Assembly: GCF_009870125.1 (NCBI RefSeq)
Contig: NC_046680.1
Location: 4,774,001-4,838,000, forward strand
Source of the DNA: Drosophila pseudoobscura
Lineage: Eukaryota; Arthropoda; Insecta; Diptera; Drosophilidae
Direction of reading: 5' to 3'
Length of the DNA stretch: 64,000 bases
In this document: piece by piece, positions 12,139-23,268 of the stretch
How positions within the stretch are numbered: the stretch's first letter is position 1
Layout: each line of letters opens with the position of its first letter
Notes under the pieces: generated by a model
What the model was told of the DNA's origin: nothing
The model's database searches: none
The model's input: only the letters and a program-made list of their open reading frames with translations
Made by a program: the position numbers and the translations under genes

Positions 12139-13883
12139 ATGGGTTGTCTTTCGGGCATAGTCAATTTCATATTATATGTAGTTAATGTTGTGTTCTTGGT
12201 GAGTCCATAAACTAAAGAAACTCAGTGAAAACTACACCAAGAATAAGTTTACGCCACGAACCTGCTGGAATAAATAAATAAAACAAAGCTCAGCTAATGG
12301 CAGCTTTAGATATGTACTATATGTATATAATTTCTTTTGGATTTTGTGGACTGCAAACAAAGGATTTTTTCAATTTTGATAATTAACTAAAAATACAAGA
12401 CAAGAAAATGGTGCCAATAACAAATATATATACCCAGTGAAATAAGGCCTCAAATAGTAATATTTACACTTTTTAAAAACGTATACGAATGCAATAGATC
12501 GCAGACTGGCATTTTTAACATTAGTATGAAAAAAGTTGATTTGAATATTTTGTATTTATTAATTTTAATTTTATTCATATTTCAATTGTCCCTCTAATTG
12601 GTGTCCAAGGCGGCTGCAGCTAGAGATACTTGGTCATTCTAGAGACATCAAATAAAAATATAAACTTTTTAAAACCAATACTAATCGTAATAATATTTTA
12701 TATTATTATGAAACATATTCAGCTACAAATTTTATATACATATTTATGTGTTTCAAAAGGATTTAAATTAAGATAAAATATTACAAAGTATTTTGCATAC
12801 ATTTATGTTTAATATTTATTTTAAATGTGGACGTGTCCCTCTTTAATATGCCATATTTCTGCAGATGTATTAGTCCCTTAATAAACCGATCTTTTCAGCA
12901 TAAAATCTTACATCAGTTCTATAAAAAGAGTCCACGATATGGCGCACTGGAAAGCCAATGGAATGGGCATTGGTTTCATATGATATCATCATAAGGTTTT
13001 TGCTGTGGTTTATCACCCATGGAAATGTGCATGAGTGTGTAGCTAAAATCTTATCAGGCAGCTTGTAATGTCTTTTGACAAATGAGGACCTAATCAGCTG
13101 GTTGACATTATCTTTTTTTTTGTAATAAATAAAGTTAGGAGCTCCCGAATATAACTGCCAATGGAGATTATTAAACCCCCGCACTCTCTGCTCCTTTCAG
13201 ATCGTTGGCATCCTTCTGATCGTCCTGGGATCGATCATGTTGGCCGACATCAATCGCTTCGCCGGAATGAGTGAGGTAGAGCACACGAACACCATCCCCA
13301 TTTGCATTACCGTGATTGGAGGCCTGATCTTTGTCGTCTCCTTCTTCGGCTGCTACGGCCTTTTCAGGCAGAGCGCTTGTATGACGGGAGCGGTAAGTAC
13401 TCCTTGTGGAATGGAAGCTTTAGTTAAACCAAATCTATTTCGCAGTACACCAGCATGATCTTCGTGCTCTTCATCCTCCAACTGGTGCTAACCTGCTGGG
13501 TGTTCGTCAACCGAACGGCCTTTTTGAACGACATGAGAAGCCTGGTCACATCGCTATGGAACACAAGTGACTCCGAAGCGTTCGGCGTGCTGGAGGTGAC
13601 CTTCAACTGTTGTGGTAACACTGGCTATGACAATTACGGTAACCGGACGGTGCCCGGCACCTGCTGCGGCTTCGCGAACCTTCAGACCTCCTGCTCGTCC
13701 CAAATTTATGAGACGAAGCCTGGCTGCAATGACAAGTTCGAGGAGTTCTGGTACGACAACATGGACATAATCCGCTGGTCCGGTCTGGGCATTGTCTTAT
13801 TCGAATTGCTGGTCTTCATCTTCGCCGGCGCCCTGACCAACTGCATGCGCCGCGAGAATGCTGGCAGACAAGTGTCCGCCTAG
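12139..13883 (+). CDS. Tsp42Ec: Tetraspanin Tsp42Ec
   Basis: Three coding exons (12139-12198, 13201-13392, 13446-13883) give 229 residues. The start is MGCLSGIVNFILYVVN. After TM2 the usual GCCG reads GCYGLFRQSACMTG. The large loop has FNCCGNTGYDNYGNRT (with NRT a possible N-glycosylation site), GTCCGF and PGC. The tail ends NAGRQVSA. The two introns that split the large loop and TM4 in Ea and Ed are absent, so TM3 to the stop is one exon. It matches D. melanogaster Tsp42Ec including the GCYG variant. The 1.0 kb first intron is AT-rich with no other gene. Confidence 0.95.
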
Positions 13884-14088
13884 ACAGCGAGAGCATCCAT
13901 TTCCATAGCATACGTATATTAATGTCCATGTAATAATAAAGATTTCTACTGGCCACTGAGTATTCCACAAGCGATAAGAATCCACTCGCTTCTCTCAAGT
14001 AACGTTCTTTATCCCCAGGCAAATTCAGTTGCAACGGGAATACGAAGCATAGCGGGTCAAAAGAATCTCTCCTCAAAATTCTGCAGCA

Positions 14089-14892
14089 ATGGACCGAGAT
14101 GCACAAAGTGTTAGAAGTGTGATGGTTATATTGAACATATTATTCTCGGTGGGAATCGTCAAATGTTCATTAAAGATCCAAATTAAATCATCCAAATTAA
14201 ATCACTCAAAGAAGTAATTATGGATTCGCTTTCTTTCACTTACAGTGCTTTGGTTTTTTGTACATCACAGTAGGGTCGTTTATGATCAGCGTGATCAGGG
14301 ATTATTCGATTATAGATGATACTCAGATTGTCCCCATTACGGTTGTGGTCCTTGGATCCGCCATGGTTCTTCTATCTTTGCAGAGCTGCTATGGACTATA
14401 TCGAGAAAAGTCGAGCGTTATAACCTTTGTAAGATAAAAATAGCTGTAGAAAATAGAATAACAACTTAAAAAATTGAGTTTTTCTTTCTTTTAGTACTCC
14501 GTTCTGAACCTAATGCTTTTGTTAATCCATATATATTTCGTCTCCTACTTATGGATTGAGCTCGGCCCTAAAATGCACATGTCTTCAGATTCATATCCCA
14601 AATATCCCGCCTCCTGTTTCAATATACCCATCCATGGGGGTGATATGGAGCTAAACCATTGCCGGGAGGCTATGTTTTATTCTTGGAATATGTGTGCCAA
14701 CATTATCAAGTTTACGAGTGTTATGGTAATCGTTTTTGAGGTAATGTTCCTAAAATTCCACGCTGGTCAGATACTGATGACAATTTTCTTTCGCAGTTTC
14801 TAACATTTGCAATTGGCTGTTATGTAGCGGATTCCGGTCGCAACGCAGAAAGAACTCAGTACCTAAGGAATAGCATGGGATATAATTTATAA
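14089..14892 (+). CDS. Short tetraspanin-like protein lacking the CCG motif, between Ec and Ed
   Basis: Four coding exons (14089-14148, 14246-14428, 14495-14740, 14797-14892) give an unbroken 194 residues. Exon 1 is 20 codons in phase 0, as in the neighbours. TM1 to TM3 align with Ec and Ed, with SCYGLYREKSSV after TM2. The large loop is about 40 residues shorter. The part with CCG is gone, while PASCF (compare PASCC in Ed) and a later cysteine remain. TM4 follows (FTSVMVIVFEFLTFAIGCYV). The intron that precedes the CCG exon in Ed is also missing, as if one deletion removed intron and motif together. It is probably a diverged duplicate of an Ec/Ed-type gene. It may be functional, since frames and splice sites are intact, or a young pseudogene. 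Confidence 0.75.
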
Positions 14893-15937
14893 CTTTTAGG
14901 AGGTTGTAAATTGTATTAAATTATAAAAATGGTGCATAATGTGGCGATTCTTTTTATACCCGATACTCAAAATGAGGTAATCAAAATCAAAAACACAGAA
15001 TAAAAGAGAATGACAATATCTTCTAGACTGCAGATTGTGAACCAGATCGTATCGTTATTACAGCCAGAATGAAGAAAACAATTTTTTTTTCTCGCTCTGT
15101 CTTTTTCTAACACACACGATCGAAGATACGAGAAAACTAAAAACGCGCAAGTTAGAGAAGACCAATATCTATCAGGTTGTTGAATCTGGATCATTTTTAT
15201 AGCCAAAAGGAACAATTATAGGACACGATCAGACTGATTTTCTGCCTCTCTCGCACGCACTCTTTGTTGTGTCGTTTAATATTAGCGGCGTCTGCCGGAG
15301 GAGAGCGATACTGAGTATAAATGTAGAGTTGCGGTCGCCGCAGCAACTCACAACGTTCCCCCTCGTTTATATATGCTTCTGTGAGAGTTCTCTTCGCTTC
15401 CCCTCTAGGAAACAAATTTTCGAACTCTTTCCGTTAGAAAAGAAAATAAAATAAATAAAAGTAAACCAATTTTATACTAATTTTCTTGAGCGCTTGAACT
15501 TTATAGTCCTTATTCCACTCTAGAGTGTAACATTTTGATTCTCTTCTTTAGTTAGGCGGCTAGGCGGCTGCAAAACTGACTCGTCGCTCATGCCTCGCAA
15601 AGATAAATATTGAGTTCACCGCAAGAATTACTTAAAACCCTAGCTTGGGTGCTCACCTACGCTGGGAGTGGAAAGAACTAAAAACGGCCTGATCTTAAGT
15701 TAACGTATGATCGATGCAATAAAATGCAACATACTTTTGGGTGGAAGGTAAAGCTTTGTTGCTATCTTATTTGAAATAGGTGCTTGAAAAGCTTTCGTCG
15801 ATTTGATTCTCGGTTATAAAGAATAGTAATGCGATGAGCTTTTTCAGTTACGAGCGGACCTGAAAAACGAACGAACGAACAAAGTGTACATTGTTTAACA
15901 TTTCATAAAAAAAACTACAGGAATATCTATTACAGCA
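14893..15937. other. Spacer before Tsp42Ed with a DINE-1/mini-me remnant
   Basis: Apart from the repeat at 14955-15367, no coding exon is seen. The 180 bases before Tsp42Ed are its probable promoter and leader; ACGAACGAACGAAC near 15870 is a short tandem. Confidence 0.5.
14955..15367. mobile_element. DINE-1/mini-me-like nonautonomous Helitron remnant, copy 1 (internally deleted)
   Basis: It begins TATACCCGATACTCAAAATGAG and ends with a small hairpin (GTTGCGG/CCGCAAC-type arms) followed by ACAACGTTCCCCCTCGTT. The same ends occur at 17726-18380 and 45197-45912. This copy lacks the GTCC/GTCT tract and is shorter (413 bases). No coding capacity. Confidence 0.75.
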
Positions 15938-17502
15938 ATGGATTGCGGCGGAGTTTTTGTGAAATATGTGCTATTCATATTCAATATACTGTTTGTGGTA
16001 AGAAAAAATAATGAACGTTGGCCCCCACGAGCGGTTTTTGCAAAATCCTGCAGTTGGCTTGCCACAATATCTTATCGCACAAGTGATATGTACAAAGACA
16101 AATTAAGTCTCCAACATGAACCTGTTTGCGTTTGCCCCACCCTGGATACCATTTCCATGCGTTATCTTATCTGCTTTTATATCGTAGGTAGTGGGTAAAA
16201 ATTGGTTTAAAAATGTAGAATTCCTTAAATAAATCATCGCATGCCAATGATGAACGCAATTACGGTTAATGGGCCGAAACAGATGTCACGAAAAAAAACA
16301 GTGTACTCAACAATGATAAGGGGGGGCATGAGTAATACTAGTAAATTCGTGATCGTAGATAGCGCAAGAGCTATTCTCCACACAGATGCAAAACCCCGAG
16401 TGCATTCCCTATTGTGATGAAATATTTTTCCTGTTTCAAGAGTACAGTATCGGTCATACTTGAGTGAGTCGGCTCAGAAACGAGCATTTCGACTAAAACA
16501 TACTCTTTTTCACACTTAAAAAATAATGAAACTATATCATTCTAATTTTTGGCTCCATCCGTCGTAAAAATATTATGACTGTTGTTATACAACTAATTTT
16601 AGCCCTCGCTTGATTCATAGCTGCGGTGACTGTTTATCAACGAGTTTGACTAAGCAAAACAATTTGCACCTTTTTCATTGCAGATATGTGGCATTTTACT
16701 CATCACATTCGGTTCCATTATGGTCTCCACCATCAAAGACTTTTCGAGCATGGATGAGACTTTCACAGCCAACAGCGTGGCCATCATAATCCTGGTCCTG
16801 GGCTGCCTCATCTTCCTCGTGGCGTTCATGGGCTGCTGTGGAGCCATTCGCGAGGATGCTTGTTGTCTGACCACGGTAAGTTGAAATTTATTACATTACA
16901 TTAAAACATCGAATAAATGTAACCCATTTTACTTCCTCATCGCAGTACTCCAGTGTGATGATGGTCCTGCTGATCAGTCAGCTGGTTTTGATCATCTACG
17001 TTTGGGTGGACCATGTACAGATCCAGCAATCCCTGGAGAAAATTGTGGAGACTATTTGGCAGCAGCGCAAGACGGACAGCATTCTCCTGGACACCATGCA
17101 GCGCACCGTAAGTTGGAGCCGTGGAAAGCAAATGGAACTACTTGTATAATCCATGTTTATTTGTTTGCAGTTCAAGTGCTGCGGTCTGCATAGATTCTCC
17201 GATTACGGCGTCTCATACCCAGCTTCCTGCTGTGACTCACCCAGCAACGGTACTTGTGGTCTGACGTCGGTCATGCTGCGCCCTGGCTGCTTGGACGCGG
17301 TTGACTCGTTCTGGGATACCAACGTGAATATTATCAAATACGCCGGTCTGGGTGTCACAGCCATTGAGGTAAATTTCCCTTGTCCTACACTACACTACTT
17401 TACTAATGAGAATAAATTTATTTTTTACAGCTCGTGGCCTTTATATTTGGTTGTTGCTTGGCAAATCAAACGCGCAACTCCGCGAGACGTCAGAACTATT
17501 AA
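15938..17502 (+). CDS. Tsp42Ed: Tetraspanin Tsp42Ed
   Basis: Five coding exons (15938-15997, 16684-16875, 16946-17107, 17171-17368, 17431-17502) give 227 residues. It starts MDCGGVFVKYVLFIFN. FMGCCGAIREDACC follows TM2. The large loop has FKCCGLHRFSDYG, YPASCC and a possible glycosylation site NGT, then PGC. The tail is NQTRNSARRQNY. It is close to D. melanogaster Tsp42Ed throughout. Exon sizes equal those of Ea (60, 192, 162, 198, 72), the ancestral pattern in this cluster. GATAAG/CTTATC motifs occur in intron 1 near 16062, 16164 and 16315. Confidence 0.96.
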
Positions 17503-17725
17503 GCTCCAAAGTATTAACTGCTAAGACACATCTCCTATTCATGAGTTAAATAAATCGTAATACACTTGAAATACGAACGTTTTCAAGTTCATAAGAAGGC
17601 AACCTTTATTTAAAAAAAATCTTCAGCTTTGGCTTTACCGCGCAGCTTTAATGAATGCTATCGAAAAACATATCTACAAAATGACGAGCGAGCGGCATCT
17701 TGTTTGATTTACCGATTCAGGTTCT

Positions 17726-17885
17726 TATACCCGATACTCAAAATGAGTATTGGGGTATTTTAGATTTGTGGTAAAAGTGGATGTGTGTAACGTACAGAAG
17801 GAATCGTTTCCGACCGCATAATGTATATATATTCTTGATCAGCATCAATAGCCGAGTCGATTGAGCCACGTCCGTCCGTCCGTCT

Positions 17886-17919
<34 letters not shown>

Positions 17920-18380
17920 CCGTCCGTCCGTCGGTCCGTCCCCTTCAGCGCCTAGTGCTCAAAGACTATAAGAGCTAGAGCAACGATGTTTTGGATCCAG
18001 ACTTCTGTGATATGTCACTGCTACAAAAATATTTCAAAATTCTGGGGCATCCAGAAATCTCAGAGACTATTAAGGCTAGAGTAACCAAATTCGGTATCCG
18101 CACTAAAAACGCAGAATCATAGATAATGACCATATCTATCAGATTGCTGAATCTCGATCAGATCAGAACATTTTTATAGCCAAAAGGAACAAATCAATTT
18201 GCATTGGCTACGCAGCGCGTGACGTCACGCTCAGACTGATTTTCTGCCTCTCTCGCACGCACTCTTTGTCGTGTCGTTTAATATTAGCGGCGTCTGCCGG
18301 GGGAGGGCCATACTGACTTAGTATCGGGTATAACTGTAGAGTTGCGGTGTCCGCAGCAACTCACAACGTTCCCCCTCGTT
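17726..18380. mobile_element. DINE-1/mini-me-like nonautonomous Helitron, copy 2
   Basis: A 655-base copy with the shared start TATACCCGATACTCAAAATG and shared end CAACGTTCCCCCTCGTT. It includes a (GTCC/GTCT)n tract at about 17868-17943, the proto-microsatellite known from mini-me elements. A terminal hairpin at about 18336-18358 fits a Helitron-type 3' end. It codes for nothing. Confidence 0.8.
17868..17943. repeat. (GTCC/GTCT)n tract inside mini-me copy 2
   Basis: About nineteen GTCY tetranucleotides in a row, interrupted once by GTCGGTCC. It is characteristic of mini-me/DINE-1 elements. Confidence 0.85.
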
Positions 18381-19028
18381 TTTTTTATTTTCGCTCACAA
18401 ATCATACTTACATACATACGTGTATCATTTATTGAATAAACTTTTATGGAATACATACACTTTCAAGCAATTTCAATTTGGCGCGCACCAATAGCACCGA
18501 TAACAGAACTTGAATCGGGTAATAAGCCCTGCACACTGAGAATGAAAAAAACTCTGATATGTACTCGTTTCTCTTTTTAAGGGTATTCTATTGTATACCT
18601 AGTAAGTTATAAACCATGGTTAAAGTTAAGTTGAATTTATATATACATATATATATAGTGTATACCGATATATGTATATTCAGCAAAAAACGTAAACCAC
18701 AGGATGACCATTTACGGTTATTATTATGTATACATTATATACTTTTCTGTATATATTGACGTCGAAATTGAGTTGTATTTCGTTATATAAAATCAATTTA
18801 CTTTTAAAAGGTATACATGAGGTATACAAAACTATACGCAAGTTTTTTAAAAGCAATATCGAAATAGGGTACACAAATGTCCATAACACCGTTTGATAAG
18901 CAGTAAGTGTTCAAATAACGTACCATTTTATACAAACCTACATACGTTGCATTTCTTTCCCGCTTACCTTTTTCTGATTTGACTTTATTTACTGAGCTAC
19001 TGAATCCGAAGAGGAAGAAAAATAAAAA

Positions 19029-19410
19029 AAACCTCGTACAGCACGCCGCCAACCGAGAAGCTGCCGCCAAAGTTGCAGAGCGCGAACCAGGCGCTGGGCC
19101 AAGCAGGCGGCAAGAAGACGGGCGAGGTGTTCTCCAATCCCTGGAGCAGCACGGCAATGGTCAACAACGACGCACATTTGCAGCTAAAGAATGGATGCAA
19201 GATATGCTGGAGCTTCAGGAAAGGACGATGTGGTTTTGGCACAAGCTGCCAATACGCCCATGACTTTGATTTGGACTGCAAGCAGTCCAGGTGGTGAAAG
19301 ATACTGGAAATACCAACACGCGCAAACGTCCCGGCCTGGGTGATGGCTTGGAGGAAGGCAAACGGGTAATGAAGTCGTACCAGAAGCAACACCCGTCTGG
19401 CCGCCGTTAA
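19029..19410 (+). pseudogene. CCCH zinc-finger protein gene fragment (broken)
   Basis: One frame reads STPPTEKLPPKL, then GGKKTGEVFSNPWSS and a CCCH finger, CWSFRKGRCGFGTSCQYAH (C-x7-C-x5-C-x3-H). After YAHDFDLD the homologous frame shifts near 19280 and continues VVKDTGNTNTRKRPGLGDG to YQKQHPSGRR and a stop at 19408-19410. At least one frameshift is therefore present, and the 5' part has no clear start. Such single-finger proteins usually bind RNA, but the exact family is not recognised. Its stop overlaps the stop of the opposed RAD51-type pseudogene. Confidence 0.65.
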
Positions 19411-20240
19411 ACCAGTCCTGCATCTGTGATCTGTAGCAAGCAATTGTCTCCCGCAGGACCATAGGTGTTCGTCATTATATTTACCATTCGGCGGCCGTCG
19501 TCTTCGCAGCTGTCGCCGCAGTTTGTACTCTCCGGTAGCTCCAGCGACAATCTCAGCGTACACACTGAACTCCAATAGGAGCCTAGCATTATTCGGCTGC
19601 CGCGTAGACCCATCATTGTTGCCATCCTCTAAGCCGTCATCGTCACAATTATCTTATAGTAGAACAAGCGTATTATATAGAGTTATGTAAATAAATCGTC
19701 CTCTAAACCAAAATGTACCTGAATCCTGAGAGAACGATGTGTTGCCGATGACAAAAGCCACGCCCCTCACAGCTAACTTCCTCACCCTGCATGCAATCTT
19801 TCAGGAGGGAATCCCTCGTTCTTCGCTTTTCCATGCCTCGGTGGTCCACAAAGCAAGCGGCCAGGGAGTCGACCACAACGACTTTTGTTTTTAGTGAAGC
19901 CTGGACATCGTCAGTCATTTGCTGATCGAAGTCTTTAAGTACTTCAATGAGCTCGTCTGATGTAAGGACCTCTACCACCTGAATGTCCCCCATTGCTTTC
20001 TCCCTTGTTTCCTGATCCACTTTACGCTCCAGCAGCATGTCTTGTGGTGGTCCTTTTGGTGGAGAAGTCTTGCTTGGTATCAATGAAAAGCACTTGCCGT
20101 TTGTGTTTCCATACAAAATTAAGAGCCAAGGTGTACATTAGTTGGGTCTTTCCCACTCCAGTCTGGCCACAGATTTCCCAGACTCTGCCTCGCCTGAACG
20201 GCTGCGCAATGGAGTCCAAAAACATGTCCAATCTGAAACA
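19407..20240 (-). pseudogene. RAD51-paralog (RecA-fold recombination ATPase) gene, broken
   Basis: Read on the minus strand from about 20,231: SIAQPFRRGRVWEICG, then Walker A GQTGVGKTQ and QVLFIDTKQDFS. A second frame follows with DMLLERKVDQETREKA, DELIEVLKDFDQQM and the Walker B strand KVVVVDSLAACF. A third gives VRKLAVRGVAFVIGNTSF. The C-terminal block is YWSSVCTLRLSLELPE to NCLLQITDAGLV. The order matches RAD51C/XRCC3/RAD51D-type paralogs of flies. Frame changes near 20,060, 19,790 and 19,590 break it. A likely intron (about 19,630-19,710, donor GTACAT, acceptor GGCTTAG) is retained, so the copy arose through DNA and not through an RNA intermediate. Confidence 0.75.
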
Positions 20241-21119
20241 GGCCGGTCAGTAAATACAACAACTCTGTTCACATTGGCCTTTGAAGTACGCTACTCTTCT
20301 ATGCCCGTTCCATAGTCAAGCTCGTTAACAGTTTCCACAAATGTCTCCGACTGTCATGGCAGCATATCCAGCTCCTTCTTAATCTCCAGTACTGATTCCA
20401 CTATGATGGCCAGCAGCTTGTGCAGTTTCTGGTCCTCAGCAGCGTGGAAGTCGCGCAAAGTCGATATTGTTTTTTTGTTAGTAAATTCAACTGATATTCG
20501 GATAATAATTTTTTGCCCGTCGGAGTTTGCAAAATCTTCTTCTTCAGATCCATTCCGTGTTGTTTTTAGTGTGACCCGTTTTTTCGACCATCCCGAACTG
20601 GATGGATGGTGTATGGTCGTCAGTGTGAATAGCATATAAGGACCTCTTTCACCCGGTTTACAACAATGAGACTCGTTCCATACATTAAAATTATGTACTT
20701 AAATTACTGTACTTGGATATTGACTTAGGGTGAATATGCCCAATTATTGGGGAATATTAACACGACACATCCGGACATTCTGTCGAGGAATCTGCTATTC
20801 AGCATGTTGGTCACTTTAACTACTATTCAAATTGGTACTGATAAGTTAGTTTAAATATGGACATACAATTTTTTTTTTTTAAATATACCGCCAAACTACG
20901 AACCGGCCAATGAAAATCGTCAAAAAATTAATGCAAAACATGATGGAAAGGATATTATAGAATTGTAGATTTGTTATCCCAGGCAAACAAATTTAATCTC
21001 TGTTTTAAGGCTATTTCATTGTGTTCTTACCGAGATCATTGCTCAATCCATACAATTGCGGGCAACATTAACTTGTAAACCGTTTTTTAGCCAAAATACA
21101 ATACTTGCAAGCAATTTAA

Positions 21120-22010
21120 AGTTGTTAAAAATGTAGAAAATGTATTCATCGATGGGATAAAGCTAAGTCGGCAAAGCTGAAAACTCTATATAGCTTGTAA
21201 TATTCAACGGGAGATAATTTTGGCAATACCCGGTTAACAACAAATTTCACGAGGGGGAAATGGATGTTATAGAACTGAGAAAATATTTGTCATCCCAGGC
21301 TCTAATTAATACAGAAACTAGTCAGTCTCTAAACGATATTTTGCAATTATTCTTCTTCCTATAGACAGCAAAAACTGGTACTGGGATCAGAATTTATTTA
21401 CAAACACCTAATCAAATGCATGAATAGACCAAAAAAATGCAATCTAACACAAGGCCTTTATTAATTACATTTGAAAGCAGCTTGGAAAACAGTATCTTAA
21501 TATAATAGTAACGAATTAGGGTGCCCGAAATGCCCATACCCTGGTCGTATTAAAAAGTAGTTAATCCTGTTCAAAATTGATTCATCAATCATATAAAATT
21601 ATCTGGGCAAACCTGAGAGATCTATATAGCTGGGAATATTCGTCGGAAGATAATAAACGAGAAAGTGGTTAAAATAAGCTAGTTAAGTAGAAAATTTATT
21701 CACTAATCGGATAAAATTATGTGGGCAGAACTAAGGGTTTTAGTTAGGCAGCATTATTCAACGTAACAAAGAAATTGAGCAATTAGAACGATTTTTCTCT
21801 TACGTTTCATTTGTTTGACCATTTTCGCTAAAACCAATTTTTACGCAAAATGCAATAAAAGCAAGTGGTTAAAATAAGCCAGCTAAGTAGAAAATTGATT
21901 CATTAATCGGATCAAATTGGGTGGGCATGACTAAATGTTTTGTCTAGCTAGTAATATTCTACAGAACATCAAAATTGAGCAATATGCTTTCCAATATTCG
22001 ACGGAGAACG
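21120..22010. repeat. Degenerate repeated module of about 85-100 bases, at least four copies
   Basis: Copies begin near 21128, 21574, 21691 and 21890. Each has the order AAAAT(T)GATTCAT.AATCGGAT, AAA.TT..GTGGGCA, then CT..A.G.TTT and TAGC..GTAATATTC. They lie in one orientation with uneven spacing. The family is not recognised; it may be an old satellite-like array or fragments of one decayed element. Confidence 0.55.
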
Positions 22011-22237
22011 ATTAACCCATTGCAAGCCAAGGGGGTATTTCAATTTTCCACCGAAAATAATGAATATTTAATAATGTTAGCGTAGTTGAGGTGAAAGTTA
22101 GCGTGGTTATTTTTAAGTCCAGATGAAAGATGGCATGAATCTAAAAGAAGAATTAACAATCGTTAATACATTCCGCTATTTACCTCAAGTAGTTGATCTT
22201 TTTAAGTAGAGGGGGCTTATGTGGGCTAAGTTCGTTT

Positions 22238-22245
22238 TATCGATA
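22238..22245. promoter_or_regulatory. DRE motif (TATCGATA), candidate Tsp42Ee promoter element
   Basis: An exact palindromic TATCGATA about 1.0 kb before the Tsp42Ee start codon, at the point where composition changes from AT-rich to mixed. In flies DREF binds this site in core promoters of housekeeping-type genes. If Ee has a leader exon here, its intron would end at 23242. Confidence 0.35.
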
Positions 22246-23268
22246 AATCCGCGGTCCCACTGTTTCTGCATTGTCGAATTTCCCGTTGAACGTGTCGGTT
22301 ACGCGCTGGTTCGAACGAAATTTTTTAAAACAAAAGGTAACAGAAGGCGTGCGCTATTTTGAATAGAAAAGTGGTTTTGTGTTTATGGTTTATAGAATTA
22401 GGAGAACAGAACTGCACAGAGTTTTCCCTGTTGTCTTGACAGCTGCTCGAAACTCCAGCCAAGAAATAGATGCTGGGCCCCGACGCCGCTGAAAGTGGTT
22501 GTTGATGGAGTATGTGTGTGTTTGTGTGCGGGGAGGGAGAAGAAAGATGTGCCGAGACGTAGTATGCGCAGCGGAAAGTGCGGCGAGGCGTGGCGGGGCA
22601 AGGGGAAAACTTGTGTGTGAAAAGCGGAAGAAAATTGTATGAAATTAAAACAACAATACGGCGGCATTGTGGCTCTTGTTTTCTGATGATGCAGAGTGCA
22701 CTGAACTTTTTTCCTCTCGTTTTCCTCTTTTAATTCTCTAGCACCATTGACGCCTGCCATTGTCGTTCTTCTTCTCCTCCTCATACTTGTTGTTGAAAAA
22801 GTTGCACGCTGTATTATTTTCTTTTGTTGGCCTCGCAACTCGTTCGGAAGGACGTAGGAAAAGAAAAGAATGATAATGACGTTGCAGACAATGGATGCTT
22901 CGAGAGCTGAGAGCTCCTTATCTGCGAGGAAATGCGACCTTTGTAGTATATTCTGATTCAAGACCTCGTTACAAAAAAAGTAAGGTCGGAAAAGTCGTGA
23001 ATGTAGCACCAGCCGCAGTAAAGTAAATACTTGGTTCCGGGGAATTAAACCACAATAAAAGTTTTTTAATTTCACAATTAAAATGTATGTACATACATAT
23101 GTACATTAAAGCGAACATTTGTTGGCATTCATTTACAGTTGAATAAACAACGAATATTAGGAATTATTTTATATATCCGTAGAGTAATTTGATAATTGAC
23201 ATAACATGAGCATTGTTTAAACGAAATTGATTCCAATTGCAGGTGATTTCAGAAAAACTCCCATCAAA

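Larger units (their letters stand above)
17503..19028. other. Spacer after Tsp42Ed with a DINE-1/mini-me copy
   Basis: It holds the Tsp42Ed 3' end (AATAAA near 17548), the repeat at 17726-18380, and then AT-rich DNA without a recognisable exon up to the zinc-finger pseudogene. Confidence 0.5.
20241..23268. other. Spacer upstream of Tsp42Ee: repeats and probable Ee promoter
   Basis: The segment 20354-20635 has a minus-strand open frame (93 residues, ending KKELDMLP) just upstream of the RAD51-type remnant; it may be the decayed 5' part of the same gene. AT-rich DNA with degenerate repeats follows (about 21120-22010). From 22230 the composition rises and a DRE (TATCGATA) appears, a plausible Tsp42Ee promoter. 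A 225-residue minus frame at 22398-23075 shows no protein features and is not accepted as a gene. A leader-exon acceptor, CCAATTGCAG, ends at 23242. Confidence 0.5.

Noticed and set aside
22398-23075. 225-codon minus-strand open frame
   Set aside because: It has no recognisable domain or plausible start, its composition is low-complexity, and it lies in the probable Tsp42Ee upstream region. Judged a chance frame.
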